This document shows, in pieces, positions 7,222-16,393 of a DNA stretch of 64,000 nt; position 1 is the first letter of the stretch; each line of letters opens with the position of its first letter. A program made the translations under genes and the position numbers. The stretch is from Marixanthomonas ophiurae (GTDB taxonomy: Bacteria; Bacteroidota; Bacteroidia; Flavobacteriales; Flavobacteriaceae). The stretch lies in NCBI RefSeq assembly GCF_003413745.1, contig NZ_QVID01000001.1, forward strand, positions 1,116,001-1,180,000. The letters are read 5' to 3'. The notes below the pieces were generated by a model. That model did no database searches, had not been told where the DNA came from, and was given only the letters and a program-made list of their open reading frames with translations.

Positions 7222-9795
7222 CTATGTACTCAATTCTTTATCCAAATTACTCGTAAATAGGCCTTGAACCAATTTACCATTTCTCAAATATTCAAAGAAA
7301 TCATCATAATTCTCAGGACTTAGGAAATGAAAATTATAGCGTTGATTCACATTATTTTCTTCAAGTTGTTTATTTAATTCCTGAAAATGAATGGTCGCCC
7401 ATTTAAATTTTGCTTTATTTAAATCAGAATAGTCTTGGTCATCTTTAATCTCGACAACGGTAATATATTCTATTTCCGTATCTGAGGTTTTAACAAAAAA
7501 GTCTGGATTGAATTTGCCCTGTTTTGTATGGTTTCCTGATTTACTTGATAGCGAATACTCAATAGTATAGAAGCTTTGATTAGTTGATTTTAGCCAAGCA
7601 TCCAAGGCTTTGGAATTTTCATTCCTAACCAATTTTTCAGCAAATTTTCTTTCAGGTGTTGCGTTAAGGAACGCTAAATCTACCGGTGTTTTAAAATCAT
7701 AACTATTTGCCTGCAAAGTAGCATTACGAGGAAAAGTTCCATCATCAATTACTTCCTGCAAAAAGTTTAAGACGTCTGTGTCTTTAACTTCTTCATTGTA
7801 ATTATTTGAATACATAACCGTAGAATTATGGCGTAAATTCCCTATTGACAATGTTTCCTTTATTCTTTCTTTAGTTGAGATAACAAAGGGCTTTTGCGCT
7901 ATTCTGACTAATTCAAGCGATTTATTTTTTCGTCTTAGAAGCGTATTGAATGAAGAAAAAATATTTCGTTTATTCTTTTCGTTCAATTCATCTCCTTCCA
8001 GACCAACCTTATCCATAGAACGCCTTATCAGCTTTGTAATCTCTTCTTTGGGCGGAAGGTTGTTTTTTGTGTATTGACCTTCTTGTAATTTAAGTGTAAC
8101 ACCTTCCCATTCTCTCGTCTGAAACTCGTGATAGATTTTATCAACGATTTCCTTAATTGGTGTCATTCTATTTTTAATCTTGTACTCTACACTCTTATAA
8201 TCACTCGCAAGGTTGGTATATGTTGTTTCCTGACTTACTTGGTCTACCGAAGATTCTAAGTTTATGATACCTTTATAATTAAACTCTTTCTCTTTACTGT
8301 TGTTTTCTACCGCTTTTTCAATTTTGTTGTAATCTATATTGTAAAGTTCAAAATGAAATTTACTCCTATCGCCATCGATTAAGTTAGAACTCTCCAATCG
8401 CATTTCTAACTCCAGTACTTCATCTACCAATCCTTTAATTTTTGAGCCCCAAGATGAATGGTTAAATATTGTAACTTCTGCATTATTTATATATTCAGGC
8501 GGCACTCTTAGTCCTCTACCTAAAACCTGAGAAATCAATAATTTTGAATTAAAAGCTCTTTCTTCCATAGGGACTATTTGGAATACATTCTTAACATCCC
8601 ATCCCTCTGTAAGCATAGAAACGGACACAATCCATTCTACAGTAGAGTCTTGTTCATCTACTTCCTCTAAACGAATTACATTATGCTTATGTACCTTATC
8701 TGAAGTTACCGTCATAACCAATTTATCCCGAACCTCTTGTTCTTCCAAACCTTCTTCCAGCATTAAAAATTCAACCAATCGTGTTTCAAGTCTTTTGGCA
8801 TTTGTAATATTGTTTGTTACCAGAATTGTTAATGGTTTTACATTTTTGTAAGTAACTTTATTATTGCTATGGTTCTGATATATTTTCTGAAATCTTTGGT
8901 CTTCGTTTATGCTATCATCCTCTGAAACATAATTAATCTTCTTAACAAATTTTTCATCAACAGCTTCTCGTAAAGAGTATCTGTAAATAACGTCATTGAA
9001 GTAATCATTCCCTATATATGCTGTACCTGTAAAACCAAGCATATATTTAAAATTATAACCATCGTCCAATAAAAATTTCTTCCATATTTTTAACCCTCTT
9101 GCTTCTGTAGTATTACCTGAAATCTTATTATAAATGTGATGGGTTTCATCATTCAAAACTACCGTGTCAAAACCTCTTTTGAAACCAAAACTATCTTCAA
9201 TTGATGAACCTGTCCTTTCGTAAACAGCGTGGACATTTTCAATACAAATGGCACCTTCATCCACGGTAACACTTCCATCAACTATACTCGGATTTCTAAT
9301 AATTGCAGATGGCGGAATTGTTTCTTTTAGAATTGGGTCAGAAACCAAGGCTAAAAACTTTTTATGCAGTTCTTTTTCAATTGTCGTTGATGGACACAAG
9401 ACGAGTACTCTTTTGACCAAGCCTAAACCTAATAAGATTTGTGCTATGCCATACATTACGTAACTTTTTCCCGTTCCTGTAGCAAGGTCTATTGTCGCAG
9501 ATAACTTTGAAGGTAACTGTAGCTTACGGTGGTAATCTGCAAGCTCAGGATATCTCTCCCGTAATTGAGGATTTTGATAATGATTTTTAGAAACCAAGTC
9601 TTGAATATTAGTATACTCTTTGGATGCCAAGTAAATGACTGAACTTCTTATGGCTTTCTTTTGGTATTCCCTTGTTCCACAAAGTGCATCCAAAAACCTA
9701 TCCCAATAAGGAAGTGGTAGCTCGCTTTGATTATAAAATTGATTTACTTTTAATATTAAATCTTTTGTGTCGTATCGCTTTTTTTCCTGAATCAT
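7222..9795 (-). CDS. res: Type III restriction enzyme, Res subunit
   Basis: The 857-residue protein is a superfamily 2 helicase fused to a nuclease. It has Walker A ATGTGKS at residues 105-111, a DETHH box at 216-220 and helicase motif VI 'SQVLGRGLRVP' in the second RecA fold. The C-terminal endonuclease has a PD...ExK pattern, with PDFF from residue 764 and EIK at 782-784, followed by 'KAKFKWA'. In type III systems Res, complexed with Mod, translocates or diffuses along unmethylated DNA and cuts beside inversely oriented sites. All catalytic motifs are present, so it appears intact. Its ATG overlaps the mod stop by four bases (ATGA), indicating translational coupling. Confidence 0.95.
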   Translation of the reverse strand: MIQEKKRYDTKDLILKVNQFYNQSELPLPYWDRFLDALCGTREYQKKAIRSSVIYLASKEYTNIQDLVSKNHYQNPQLRERYPELADYHRKLQLPSKLSATIDLATGTGKSYVMYGIAQILLGLGLVKRVLVLCPSTTIEKELHKKFLALVSDPILKETIPPSAIIRNPSIVDGSVTVDEGAICIENVHAVYERTGSSIEDSFGFKRGFDTVVLNDETHHIYNKISGNTTEARGLKIWKKFLLDDGYNFKYMLGFTGTAYIGNDYFNDVIYRYSLREAVDEKFVKKINYVSEDDSINEDQRFQKIYQNHSNNKVTYKNVKPLTILVTNNITNAKRLETRLVEFLMLEEGLEEQEVRDKLVMTVTSDKVHKHNVIRLEEVDEQDSTVEWIVSVSMLTEGWDVKNVFQIVPMEERAFNSKLLISQVLGRGLRVPPEYINNAEVTIFNHSSWGSKIKGLVDEVLELEMRLESSNLIDGDRSKFHFELYNIDYNKIEKAVENNSKEKEFNYKGIINLESSVDQVSQETTYTNLASDYKSVEYKIKNRMTPIKEIVDKIYHEFQTREWEGVTLKLQEGQYTKNNLPPKEEITKLIRRSMDKVGLEGDELNEKNKRNIFSSFNTLLRRKNKSLELVRIAQKPFVISTKERIKETLSIGNLRHNSTVMYSNNYNEEVKDTDVLNFLQEVIDDGTFPRNATLQANSYDFKTPVDLAFLNATPERKFAEKLVRNENSKALDAWLKSTNQSFYTIEYSLSSKSGNHTKQGKFNPDFFVKTSDTEIEYITVVEIKDDQDYSDLNKAKFKWATIHFQELNKQLEENNVNQRYNFHFLSPENYDDFFEYLRNGKLVQGLFTSNLDKELST

Positions 9796-11819
9796 CCCTT
9801 CGTATTTTTATTGGTAAATACCTCGCGGAATTCATTGCCATAAATGTCGATATATACTGCACTTACTTTAGAGCCACAATCTTCAATGGAAACATTAGCT
9901 TTACCATCCTCACTAACAATATCAGCAGCAAAAAATACATCGGACATTAAAAACTCATTGCCGTTATAGTTTTTATCTACAACAACCATTGCCAAGGCTT
10001 CCAGACCAGGAATATCTTCCAAGGTATCTTCATCAGGGTAGTAGGCTTTAAAAGCCTTTATTGTGATTACACCATCATCAAACGAGGACTTAACTTCTGG
10101 TTGTCTTATAAAGTGAAAACCAACTGCATTTTCAAGTGAATTTACGTTGCTGGAACTGGTAGGCTGTCTGAATTTTTTAAATTTCTCCTTATGCAATTCT
10201 TGAATAATTTGATATGGTACTTTCAAAAAGTAATAGCGCACATTCCCTATCTCATAGTAATCATCAATAAATTGAACAGAATTTGCTGGCGCTATAATAT
10301 AGATACGGTCGCCAACTTTTTTGCCAATATTTTTGTGAAGAATTTCTAAATAATCTTCATCAACTGCTGCATCCTTATGCTCCCAATATTTCCAAATCAA
10401 TACGTCATACCCATCCTTACGTTCTCCTTGAAATTCAATACCTGCAATTTTTTTTGGTTTTGGGGTTACTTCAAAGAGATTTAGTACGAAGTCTTGATAT
10501 TCTTTATGTTGTAATGAAAATAGTTTTTCTATATCGTAAAAACCCGTATTAATCGTGTGAAATGATGTTGACTTCTTGCCAAAATCTTTAGTTTTATTTT
10601 TTAGAGATTTTGAGTTTTGAATTGTCAATATTCTTTTTTGAATCGTGTAAAAAGCAAATTTACCAATATCACAAGTAATCCATTTTCTACCTAATTTTTC
10701 AGCAACTGAGGCTACGGTTCCGCTACCTCCAAAAAAATCCAAAACTAAATCATCCTTATTGGTTGACAACCGTATAATTCTTTCGATTAGTTCTTCAGGC
10801 TTTTGTGTGGGATAACTAACTCGCTCTTTGGACTGTGAATTGATGGGATTTACTGTATCCCATAATGACTGTAACGGAATTCCTTTTAATTCCTCTAAAT
10901 ACTTTTTAACCCGGATTCCTCCCTTGTTCGTAAAGTGCAAACGATTCTCAGAATCAAGTCTTTCCATTGTTGATAATGGACATCTCCAATATCCTTTTAT
11001 GCCTTTGTATTCATAGGTATAACCTGAACCCTTTAACCCCTTAGCTGTTACAGGACCATCAGTCCATAAACGACCATCTTCATCTTGATTACGAAAGCGT
11101 TTCAAATGTTTTTCTGAATAATACTCATAAAGCTGATTCCATATATATTTTTCAGAATTTGTATAGTAGAAAATAAATTCACAGTTTATTCCTAACTTTC
11201 CGCTATCGCTGTGAGCACTTGTTCTTTTCCAAACTATTTCATTACGAAAATTACCTTCTCCAAAAATCTCATCTAATATGGTTTTGATATAGTGAGATTT
11301 TTTTTGGTCAAGATGAATATAAATACTTCCATCACGAGCCAAAATTTCTTTGGCAATAATTAATCTTCTTCGTATAAACTCTACAAATTCAGCATCTTTA
11401 GCCTTGTCTGTATATGCTTTTTGACCTTGTGACCCTGAAAAATCAGATTCTGTCGCAAATGGTGGGTCTATGTAAATTAATTTAACCTTTCCCTTAACCT
11501 TGTCTTTTATAAGTGGGTCTTCATTTTTGTAAATGGTTTTGAGAAATTGAAGGTTGTCGCCAAATACAATCATATTTTTCCAACCGTCAGGATAAGACTC
11601 ACGGTCGCCGTTATACGTTCTTTCAATTTGTAAAGGTGCGGCAGTTACTCCATCTTCGTCTGCAAGAATATCTTCTTTACGCATTTTTCCAGCATAAACG
11701 AGTTCATATTCCTTTTGAATAGTGGGGAAAAGCTTGTACTTGAAGTCCTCGGGTAGTTGCTCGCCCTTTTGTAATTTTTCTATTAAATAGTCCTTTTCTC
11801 TTTGGCTTAATTCTGTCAT
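9792..11819 (-). CDS. mod: Type III DNA methyltransferase, Mod subunit
   Basis: The 675-residue N6-adenine methyltransferase is of the beta class, in which catalytic motif IV precedes the AdoMet-binding motif I. DPPF is at residues 118-121, TQKP at 338-341 and DFFGGSGT at 361-368. The region between them (about 190-330) is the expected target-recognition domain. The C-terminal third binds the Res partner in related systems. Mod methylates one strand of an asymmetric site; the site cannot be predicted here. I see no simple-sequence repeat tract in the gene of the kind that makes some mod genes phase-variable. It is the first gene of the leftward operon, starting 121 bases from the coupling-protein stop. 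Confidence 0.95.
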   Translation of the reverse strand: MTELSQREKDYLIEKLQKGEQLPEDFKYKLFPTIQKEYELVYAGKMRKEDILADEDGVTAAPLQIERTYNGDRESYPDGWKNMIVFGDNLQFLKTIYKNEDPLIKDKVKGKVKLIYIDPPFATESDFSGSQGQKAYTDKAKDAEFVEFIRRRLIIAKEILARDGSIYIHLDQKKSHYIKTILDEIFGEGNFRNEIVWKRTSAHSDSGKLGINCEFIFYYTNSEKYIWNQLYEYYSEKHLKRFRNQDEDGRLWTDGPVTAKGLKGSGYTYEYKGIKGYWRCPLSTMERLDSENRLHFTNKGGIRVKKYLEELKGIPLQSLWDTVNPINSQSKERVSYPTQKPEELIERIIRLSTNKDDLVLDFFGGSGTVASVAEKLGRKWITCDIGKFAFYTIQKRILTIQNSKSLKNKTKDFGKKSTSFHTINTGFYDIEKLFSLQHKEYQDFVLNLFEVTPKPKKIAGIEFQGERKDGYDVLIWKYWEHKDAAVDEDYLEILHKNIGKKVGDRIYIIAPANSVQFIDDYYEIGNVRYYFLKVPYQIIQELHKEKFKKFRQPTSSSNVNSLENAVGFHFIRQPEVKSSFDDGVITIKAFKAYYPDEDTLEDIPGLEALAMVVVDKNYNGNEFLMSDVFFAADIVSEDGKANVSIEDCGSKVSAVYIDIYGNEFREVFTNKNTKG

Positions 11820-11940
11820 TTGGTGGTAAAAATAAGTGTTAAAGATATTGGTATAATTTCACGTTGCAAAAAAAGGGTTAAGATAATTTTAAGATTATCA
11901 TTTATTAACCGTTTAGCCCAATGAATTAAGGTGTTTAACG
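11820..11940. other. Short AT-rich spacer before mod
   Basis: This 121-base gap separates the mobilisation operon from the defence operon on the same strand. It contains a short hairpin (GATAAT/ATTATC around 11882-11899), followed on the minus strand by a T-rich stretch. That arrangement could terminate the mobilisation transcript. The mod promoter probably also lies here, but I could not identify a clear consensus. Confidence 0.4.
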
Positions 11941-13521
11941 TTATTTAAATATAGACCGTGCTTCCTCATAAACCCGCTCAAAATTAGCTCCCAAATCAGC
12001 TTTAGAAAACTGTTTAGTCTCATTAGGAAGTTCCCTTTGAATGTCGGCTAATTTAAACTGCACCTTTTTATCCCTACCATCTGCATAAGTGATAAACTCG
12101 CCCTGTTTCAACCTGAAAAATACGTCCGCCCGAATCTTTGGGATTTCCTTTTCGCCCGTAGTAATGCGAGTATCAAAATCGAGGTTATGTCCTCGACTTA
12201 TGCTCTTGGTTGGGTCTTTAATGATTTCAAAAAAGCGTTCGTAATATTTTGCGGTGTCCGGGTCATTTACCTTTCCGAAAAATTGATAGGATAGATTACT
12301 AAGAATCGCCTTGCTTGCCTTATCGCCATACATCATATCATTCTGAATTTTATCCTGCATCACATAAATCGTAGAAATATTATAGCTTCTCAATGTTGCA
12401 GGAATTCGATGCATATTCAATAAACGAATGGTTGGTGCTTCTTCCATAAGCAAGAATGATGGTTTTGAATTACGCACGCTCATTTGCTTTGTAATAGTGT
12501 GTATAATTGTAGCGATTACTGGTGAATACGAAGTTTCGAATTTTGGGTTGTTCACAATCGAAATTACGCAGGGATTTTCAGCACTATTTATATTTAGCGG
12601 TACTTCATCTGCGGACAAAGCCATAAAAATCCGTTGTGTACTAATTCTTTTCAGCGCATTTGCCAATGTGCTTTTTACACCAGCGGTCTGCCTTTCAGAA
12701 TCCTTGCCACTTATAAAGGCATCTGCCATTGCTCGTGATGTGGTGTTGGTTTCCAGAAACTGAATCAAACTTTTAGTATCGAGAAATTGATAAACCGCAA
12801 TTAAATGTGGCAACGTACAAAACTTGGGATAGTCCGTTTTCAGTTTCCAAATCAAACCACCAATCAACCCTTCTGCAGCATCGTTGAAGAATTTTGTCGT
12901 GCCAGTTGTTCCGCTTTCTCTTTGCTCTAATAGATTCTCAATCAACACCCTTGACACCTCGTTTACGCTTTCCTCATTCTCTAAATACCGTGGCGCAATA
13001 GGATTTACCTTATGAATGATTTTATCGAAGGAAATGACCTTAAAAGGGATGTCGCTATCCTTGAAAAGCGGATATGCCATTTCGGTCAATTCAAAATCTT
13101 TATAATCGTGAATAATTCCGCAGAAACCTTCTTTTTCAAAATGCTTTAGAAATCCATAAACCACGCTTTCGGTTTTACCACTTCCGGCAGAACCAATGAT
13201 GGATGCACCACGTTTGATATTATCCAATCTGAAATTTCCTTTAGTAGTTGCAAAGTTTACTTGGTATCTGCTGTCGCCATTTTTCGGGCTTTCGGTTTTA
13301 TGTAGAAAAACATACAGTCCTATATTAATTAGCATTAGCGGACAAACCAAATAAAGTAATATAAATATCAATTCATTTCCTTCAGACAAATAGAACACGA
13401 GAACTGAAAGCGATATGCTATTCAACACAAACGCATATTTTGATACTCGAAACATTCCATAGAAAACGGTACTGGCCAAACCAATAATTGAAAGTATCGT
13501 TATAAGATTGTCTATCTGCAT
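11941..13521 (-). CDS. mobC: Type IV coupling protein (MobC/TraG/VirD4 family)
   Basis: The 526-residue ATPase couples the relaxase-DNA complex to the secretion channel. N-terminal membrane segments cover about residues 5-75. Walker A GSAGSGKT is at 110-117. A Walker B-like segment 'SFLLMEEAPTIRL' precedes the 'VMQDKIQ' motif typical of VirD4/TraG proteins. It is the third gene of the leftward mobilisation operon, starting 5 bases after the relaxase stop. The name follows CTnDOT usage, where the coupling protein beside the relaxase is MobC. It appears full length. Confidence 0.9.
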   Translation of the reverse strand: MQIDNLITILSIIGLASTVFYGMFRVSKYAFVLNSISLSVLVFYLSEGNELIFILLYLVCPLMLINIGLYVFLHKTESPKNGDSRYQVNFATTKGNFRLDNIKRGASIIGSAGSGKTESVVYGFLKHFEKEGFCGIIHDYKDFELTEMAYPLFKDSDIPFKVISFDKIIHKVNPIAPRYLENEESVNEVSRVLIENLLEQRESGTTGTTKFFNDAAEGLIGGLIWKLKTDYPKFCTLPHLIAVYQFLDTKSLIQFLETNTTSRAMADAFISGKDSERQTAGVKSTLANALKRISTQRIFMALSADEVPLNINSAENPCVISIVNNPKFETSYSPVIATIIHTITKQMSVRNSKPSFLLMEEAPTIRLLNMHRIPATLRSYNISTIYVMQDKIQNDMMYGDKASKAILSNLSYQFFGKVNDPDTAKYYERFFEIIKDPTKSISRGHNLDFDTRITTGEKEIPKIRADVFFRLKQGEFITYADGRDKKVQFKLADIQRELPNETKQFSKADLGANFERVYEEARSIFK

Positions 13522-13526
13522 ATCTA

Positions 13527-14558
13527 TTAGATTCCGATGGAACTTGATTTGATGGCCACTTCTGCGCCACGTCTCAATCGCTTAAAAACTCGAAGCGCTA
13601 TTTGTGCCTGACTTACTGGAATACTCGGCACTATGGGCAATCCTGATTTACTTATCATTTTAAAAGCCAATGCTTTTTCATTGGCTGGCAATTTCATCAA
13701 TGCTGAAAAATATAGGTTTGGGTTCTTTACAAAGGTCTTTTTAGCTTTGTAGGTCTCTGCGTAATTGCGCTTATATCCAAATGTCTTATCAAATGTTTTT
13801 TCCGCTTTCGCGAAAAATGTATCTCTATCAAAACCACGCTTCACTTTTTTTCCGTGCATCTCTACTTCGGATGCTTTGTGCTTACTTCCTGGGGAAAGGC
13901 TTATAGAATTTGAAGCATCCTTTCGGCTAACGATAATATGAATGTGACTTTGGTTTCCTGCTTTCGGCATTCCCTGAACTATCCGTTTTCCGTTTTGTTG
14001 ATGTGGCGCTTGGCGTTCCAGTTTGGCAATTTCCTTTTCCATTTTCTTAATATTCCCTTCAGCTCGTCCTTCTTGAATATTTCGGATATCCGTTTTGAGC
14101 TGAAGTATTTTTGTGGCGAAAGGTTGGTTTTCTTTTATCTGAAAGTCCGTACCCTTGAAGGTTCTTTGATGTTCAATTTTAGCGTAATATTTTATGTCGT
14201 CTATTGATATAGGTCGTCCATTGATTTCCCGATTGAAGCTGGCAACATAATCTTTCATTAGCTCACGAGTGTAGGTTTTTAAATCTTCACGACTGTTCTG
14301 TAATCTGTTCAATTCATACTTGGAAGGACTGACCGTTATGGAATAAAATTTAGGTTCTTTCTTTTTCAATTTTGCGGTGTTTCCATCAATTTCCTTTACC
14401 ACTTCTTCTGCGGAAATCTCGTCGCCATATTGATTGAAAAAATGTTCCATATCTGCTTCCTTTATCCCTTCATTTTCTTTCTCTAAATAGCCTACAAAAT
14501 CGGCTGAACTTTGTGAGTAATTTGTTCCTAATTTCTGTGGTGTGATTGTGATATACAT
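13527..14558 (-). CDS. mobB: Relaxase/mobilisation protein (MobB, DUF5712-like)
   Basis: The 343-residue protein carries the metal-binding motif HIHIIVSR at residues 205-212, followed by SLSPGSKHK. This is the arrangement of the Bacteroidota DUF5712 relaxase-like family. Relaxases nick one strand at oriT and stay attached to the 5' end through a tyrosine; Tyr14 is one candidate but this is not certain. A charged helical insertion lies at about residues 150-185. It lies between the accessory gene and the coupling protein, immediately downstream of the oriT candidate. A palindrome of the CTTTCGCGAAA type occurs inside the gene near 13803. Confidence 0.85.
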   Translation of the reverse strand: MYITITPQKLGTNYSQSSADFVGYLEKENEGIKEADMEHFFNQYGDEISAEEVVKEIDGNTAKLKKKEPKFYSITVSPSKYELNRLQNSREDLKTYTRELMKDYVASFNREINGRPISIDDIKYYAKIEHQRTFKGTDFQIKENQPFATKILQLKTDIRNIQEGRAEGNIKKMEKEIAKLERQAPHQQNGKRIVQGMPKAGNQSHIHIIVSRKDASNSISLSPGSKHKASEVEMHGKKVKRGFDRDTFFAKAEKTFDKTFGYKRNYAETYKAKKTFVKNPNLYFSALMKLPANEKALAFKMISKSGLPIVPSIPVSQAQIALRVFKRLRRGAEVAIKSSSIGI

Positions 14559-14568
14559 AGTTCAAAAA

Positions 14569-14949
14569 TTAGAGTTCGTTCTTTAAGTTTCGCTTTTCGC
14601 GAAAGCGCACTTCTTTCTTTTCTTCCGCATATTTCTTTTCCACAATCAGCGGTTTTTTTTCTGGCTCTTCTGTTTCAAAAAGTGATTGAATCATAGCCAC
14701 CGTAGGTTTGGTTTGTGTCTTTTCCACATCTCGCATTATGGCAATAACCGCATTGATTCTTTTGAGCAATTTAGCTTCGATGGTTCGCCCCGTTGGACCT
14801 AATTTTTCTTTTGGCGAAATTTCATTATAGAAGAAAAAATCTAGCATTGTAGCCATCGCCTCGGTGTGCGATTTGAAGTAAGTACGTGAGAACGTTTGGA
14901 AACGTTTTGCAGTTTCCTTTTTAAATCTAATTCCAATAAATGAGTCCAT
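14569..14949 (-). CDS. Mobilisation accessory protein, BfmA/BtgA family
   Basis: The 126-residue protein begins 'MDSFIGIRFKKETAKRFQTFSR' and has a compact N-terminal part. This looks like a ribbon-helix-helix-type DNA-binding segment, followed by a charged C-terminal tail rich in Lys and Glu. BfmA/BtgA proteins bind oriT and assist the relaxase. It is the first gene of the mobilisation operon, 10 bases from the relaxase start. An oriT-like region lies directly upstream. The 3' end overlaps a CGCTTTTCGCGAAAGCG near-palindrome at 14591-14607. Confidence 0.8.
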   Translation of the reverse strand: MDSFIGIRFKKETAKRFQTFSRTYFKSHTEAMATMLDFFFYNEISPKEKLGPTGRTIEAKLLKRINAVIAIMRDVEKTQTKPTVAMIQSLFETEEPEKKPLIVEKKYAEEKKEVRFREKRNLKNEL

Positions 14950-14954
14950 ATTTC

Positions 14955-15145
14955 GCCGATTTGTCGCAAAATCATCCCTAAAAATGGGCGTTAACAGCCC
15001 GTTTGTCGCAAATCGTTAACTGTCAGGAAATTATAATATATTCAATTCGCTGATTATCAGCTATTTGAAAACGAAAAGGAATCCGAAACATCGCGCAGCG
15101 TGTTACCCTCTTGCTATTCCTTTTCGTCCCGCTCGCGGGACAAAA
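14955..15145. other. Candidate origin of transfer (oriT)
   Basis: The noncoding stretch directly upstream of the mobilisation operon is dense in short symmetric elements. Two direct copies of TTTGTCGCAAA lie at 14960-14970 and 15002-15012, each followed by GTTAAC (14990-14995, 15015-15020). GGGC/GCCC brackets the first GTTAAC. GCTGA/TCAGC is at 15049-15061 and GTCCCGC/GCGGGAC at 15126-15141. Direct repeats for accessory-protein binding plus an inverted repeat near the nick are usual in oriT regions. The nick site itself cannot be identified. Confidence 0.5.
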
Positions 15146-15332
15146 ATCCATACAATCTGGCTAAAAAGCCAATTGCCATTTTCAGGGAAAATGATTTTCC
15201 GATATGTTATTTTTCGATGTGTAAGATTATCGGCGAAAGTCGAAAAGTGGATAACCCTACTTTAATTTGAATGCTGAATTTCAGCGATATAAAGATACGC
15301 TTTTTTTTGACTTGATATTAATTGCAGACAAA

Positions 15333-15358
15333 AACACCTCTAAAATTTTAGAGGTGTT
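15333..15358 (-). terminator. Intrinsic terminator after the small-protein genes
   Basis: A perfect 26-base palindrome (AACACCTCTAAAA and its complement) is followed on the minus strand by a T-run (GTTTTTG). It sits 21 bases after the stop of the leftward gene at 15380-15577. Confidence 0.8.
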
Positions 15359-15379
15359 CGATGCTCTATTTTAATGGTG

Positions 15380-15577
15380 CTACATATTGAAAATAAAATT
15401 ATAAGTGTATAAGTTTTTAATCATTTCTTCGTCAATCAAGTTTTCATAATCTGCACCAGTTTCTTCCACATATTTTTTTATGGAATCCCCATAAAGATGT
15501 GTTACGTGTTCTCTCGAAACCTGTAAAAGTTCCTCTTGTTTTTCCTCGCTCAAATCTTGAAATTTTATGTAAATCAT
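15380..15577 (-). CDS. Small hypothetical ICE protein
   Basis: The 65-residue soluble, mostly helical, acidic protein shows no signal peptide or membrane segment. I do not recognise a family. It starts 12 bases downstream of the DUF6876 gene on the same strand and is followed by a strong terminator, so the two probably form an operon. That context is the main support for its being real. Confidence 0.6.
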   Translation of the reverse strand: MIYIKFQDLSEEKQEELLQVSREHVTHLYGDSIKKYVEETGADYENLIDEEMIKNLYTYNFIFNM

Positions 15578-15589
15578 AGCTTCAAAATT

Positions 15590-15970
15590 TTAATATTCGC
15601 TTGGTAACATCAGCGTATCATTTACAAAAAATAAACGCAGTTCATCGAGCGGAAAATCGGTTGCCCGATATCCGTGTTTTTCCAAAATATTGTCGTTGCC
15701 ATCGCTGTAAATTATCTCTGCTTCATAGCCTGTAAAATCCTGTTTATCTTCGGGCAATCTTTTGAAGTCTATGGTTATAAATTCGCTTCGGTTCATCAGA
15801 CTTTTTGCAATTACGGAAGTGTCCGTAATGAGCCAAAAACAATCTGCCGCATTAGCAAGATATTTTAGTCCGTCCGTAAAACGTGTTCTTAATAATGGGA
15901 TTTGATAGAACATTTCCGTTCCGTGAAAATGTTGCAATCCTTCTTTGATTTCGTTAACTTGTGCTTTCAT
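15590..15970 (-). CDS. DUF6876 family protein
   Basis: This 126-residue protein resembles the DUF6876 family common in Bacteroidota mobile elements. The recognisable stretches are 'FHGTEMFYQIPLLRTRFTDGLKYLANAADCFWLITD' (split here by description) and the end 'LDELRLFFVNDTLMLPSEY'. The conserved aromatic/acidic pattern suggests a small soluble fold; no function is established. It lies between ssb, from which a terminator hairpin separates it, and the 65-residue gene that it probably shares a transcript with. Confidence 0.7.
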   Translation of the reverse strand: MKAQVNEIKEGLQHFHGTEMFYQIPLLRTRFTDGLKYLANAADCFWLITDTSVIAKSLMNRSEFITIDFKRLPEDKQDFTGYEAEIIYSDGNDNILEKHGYRATDFPLDELRLFFVNDTLMLPSEY

Positions 15971-16002
15971 TGTTTTGCTTTTTTAAATTAGTGAATAATG
16001 AA

Positions 16003-16038
16003 AAAGAGGGCGCAACTTCTCACGGGAACGCCCTCTTT
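16003..16038 (-). terminator. Intrinsic terminator after ssb
   Basis: A perfect 10-bp stem (AAAGAGGGCG at 16003-16012 with CGCCCTCTTT at 16029-16038) is followed on the minus strand by a T-run. It lies 10 bases past the ssb stop and separates ssb from the DUF6876 gene. Confidence 0.85.
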
Positions 16039-16048
16039 ATTTTAAGAT

Positions 16049-16393
16049 TTACTTGTCGTCTTTGCTTCCAAGTAAAAGAATTTCATCGGCTACAACTTCC
16101 GTAACATAGCGTTGTTCGTTATCATCATTTGTATAACTTCGGGTTTTAAGTTTTCCCGATATTCCAACTTCTTTGCCTTTAACAACATACTTCTCTACAA
16201 TTTCGGCAGTTTTGCCCCAAGCTACTACGGTATGCCAATTCGTGTCCGTTTGCTTGTTGCCTTCTTTGTCCTTGTAATACTCATTTGTTGCTAATGAAAA
16301 ACGGGCTACTTTCTTTCCGCTTTCAAGGTTCGTAATGGTTGGCTCTTGTCCAACGTTTCCGATTAACTGTACGTGATTTTTAATAGTACTCAT
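16049..16393 (-). CDS. ssb: Single-stranded DNA-binding protein
   Basis: The 114-residue OB-fold protein has the recognisable SSB segments 'VQLIGNVGQEPTI', 'ARFSLATNEYYKD' and 'DTNWHTVVAWGKTAEIVEKYV'. A 'VGISGKLKTRSY' strand also matches. It coats single-stranded DNA, here probably the transferred strand during conjugation. Unlike chromosomal SSB it ends right after the OB fold with SKDDK and lacks the acidic D-D-x-P-F tip that recruits replication partners. That is common for SSBs of Bacteroidota ICEs. It is monocistronic, with its own terminator. Its upstream region is the hairpin-rich noncoding stretch followed by repeat copy A1. Confidence 0.95.
   Translation of the reverse strand: MSTIKNHVQLIGNVGQEPTITNLESGKKVARFSLATNEYYKDKEGNKQTDTNWHTVVAWGKTAEIVEKYVVKGKEVGISGKLKTRSYTNDDNEQRYVTEVVADEILLLGSKDDK

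Noticed and set aside
9792-11819. Phase-variable repeat tract in mod
   Set aside because: No tandem tetra- or pentanucleotide tract or long homopolymer that would switch the frame was seen.
15065-15265. A 66-codon rightward open frame upstream of the mobilisation operon
   Set aside because: It overlaps the oriT-like hairpins and has a basic, low-information composition with no family resemblance.
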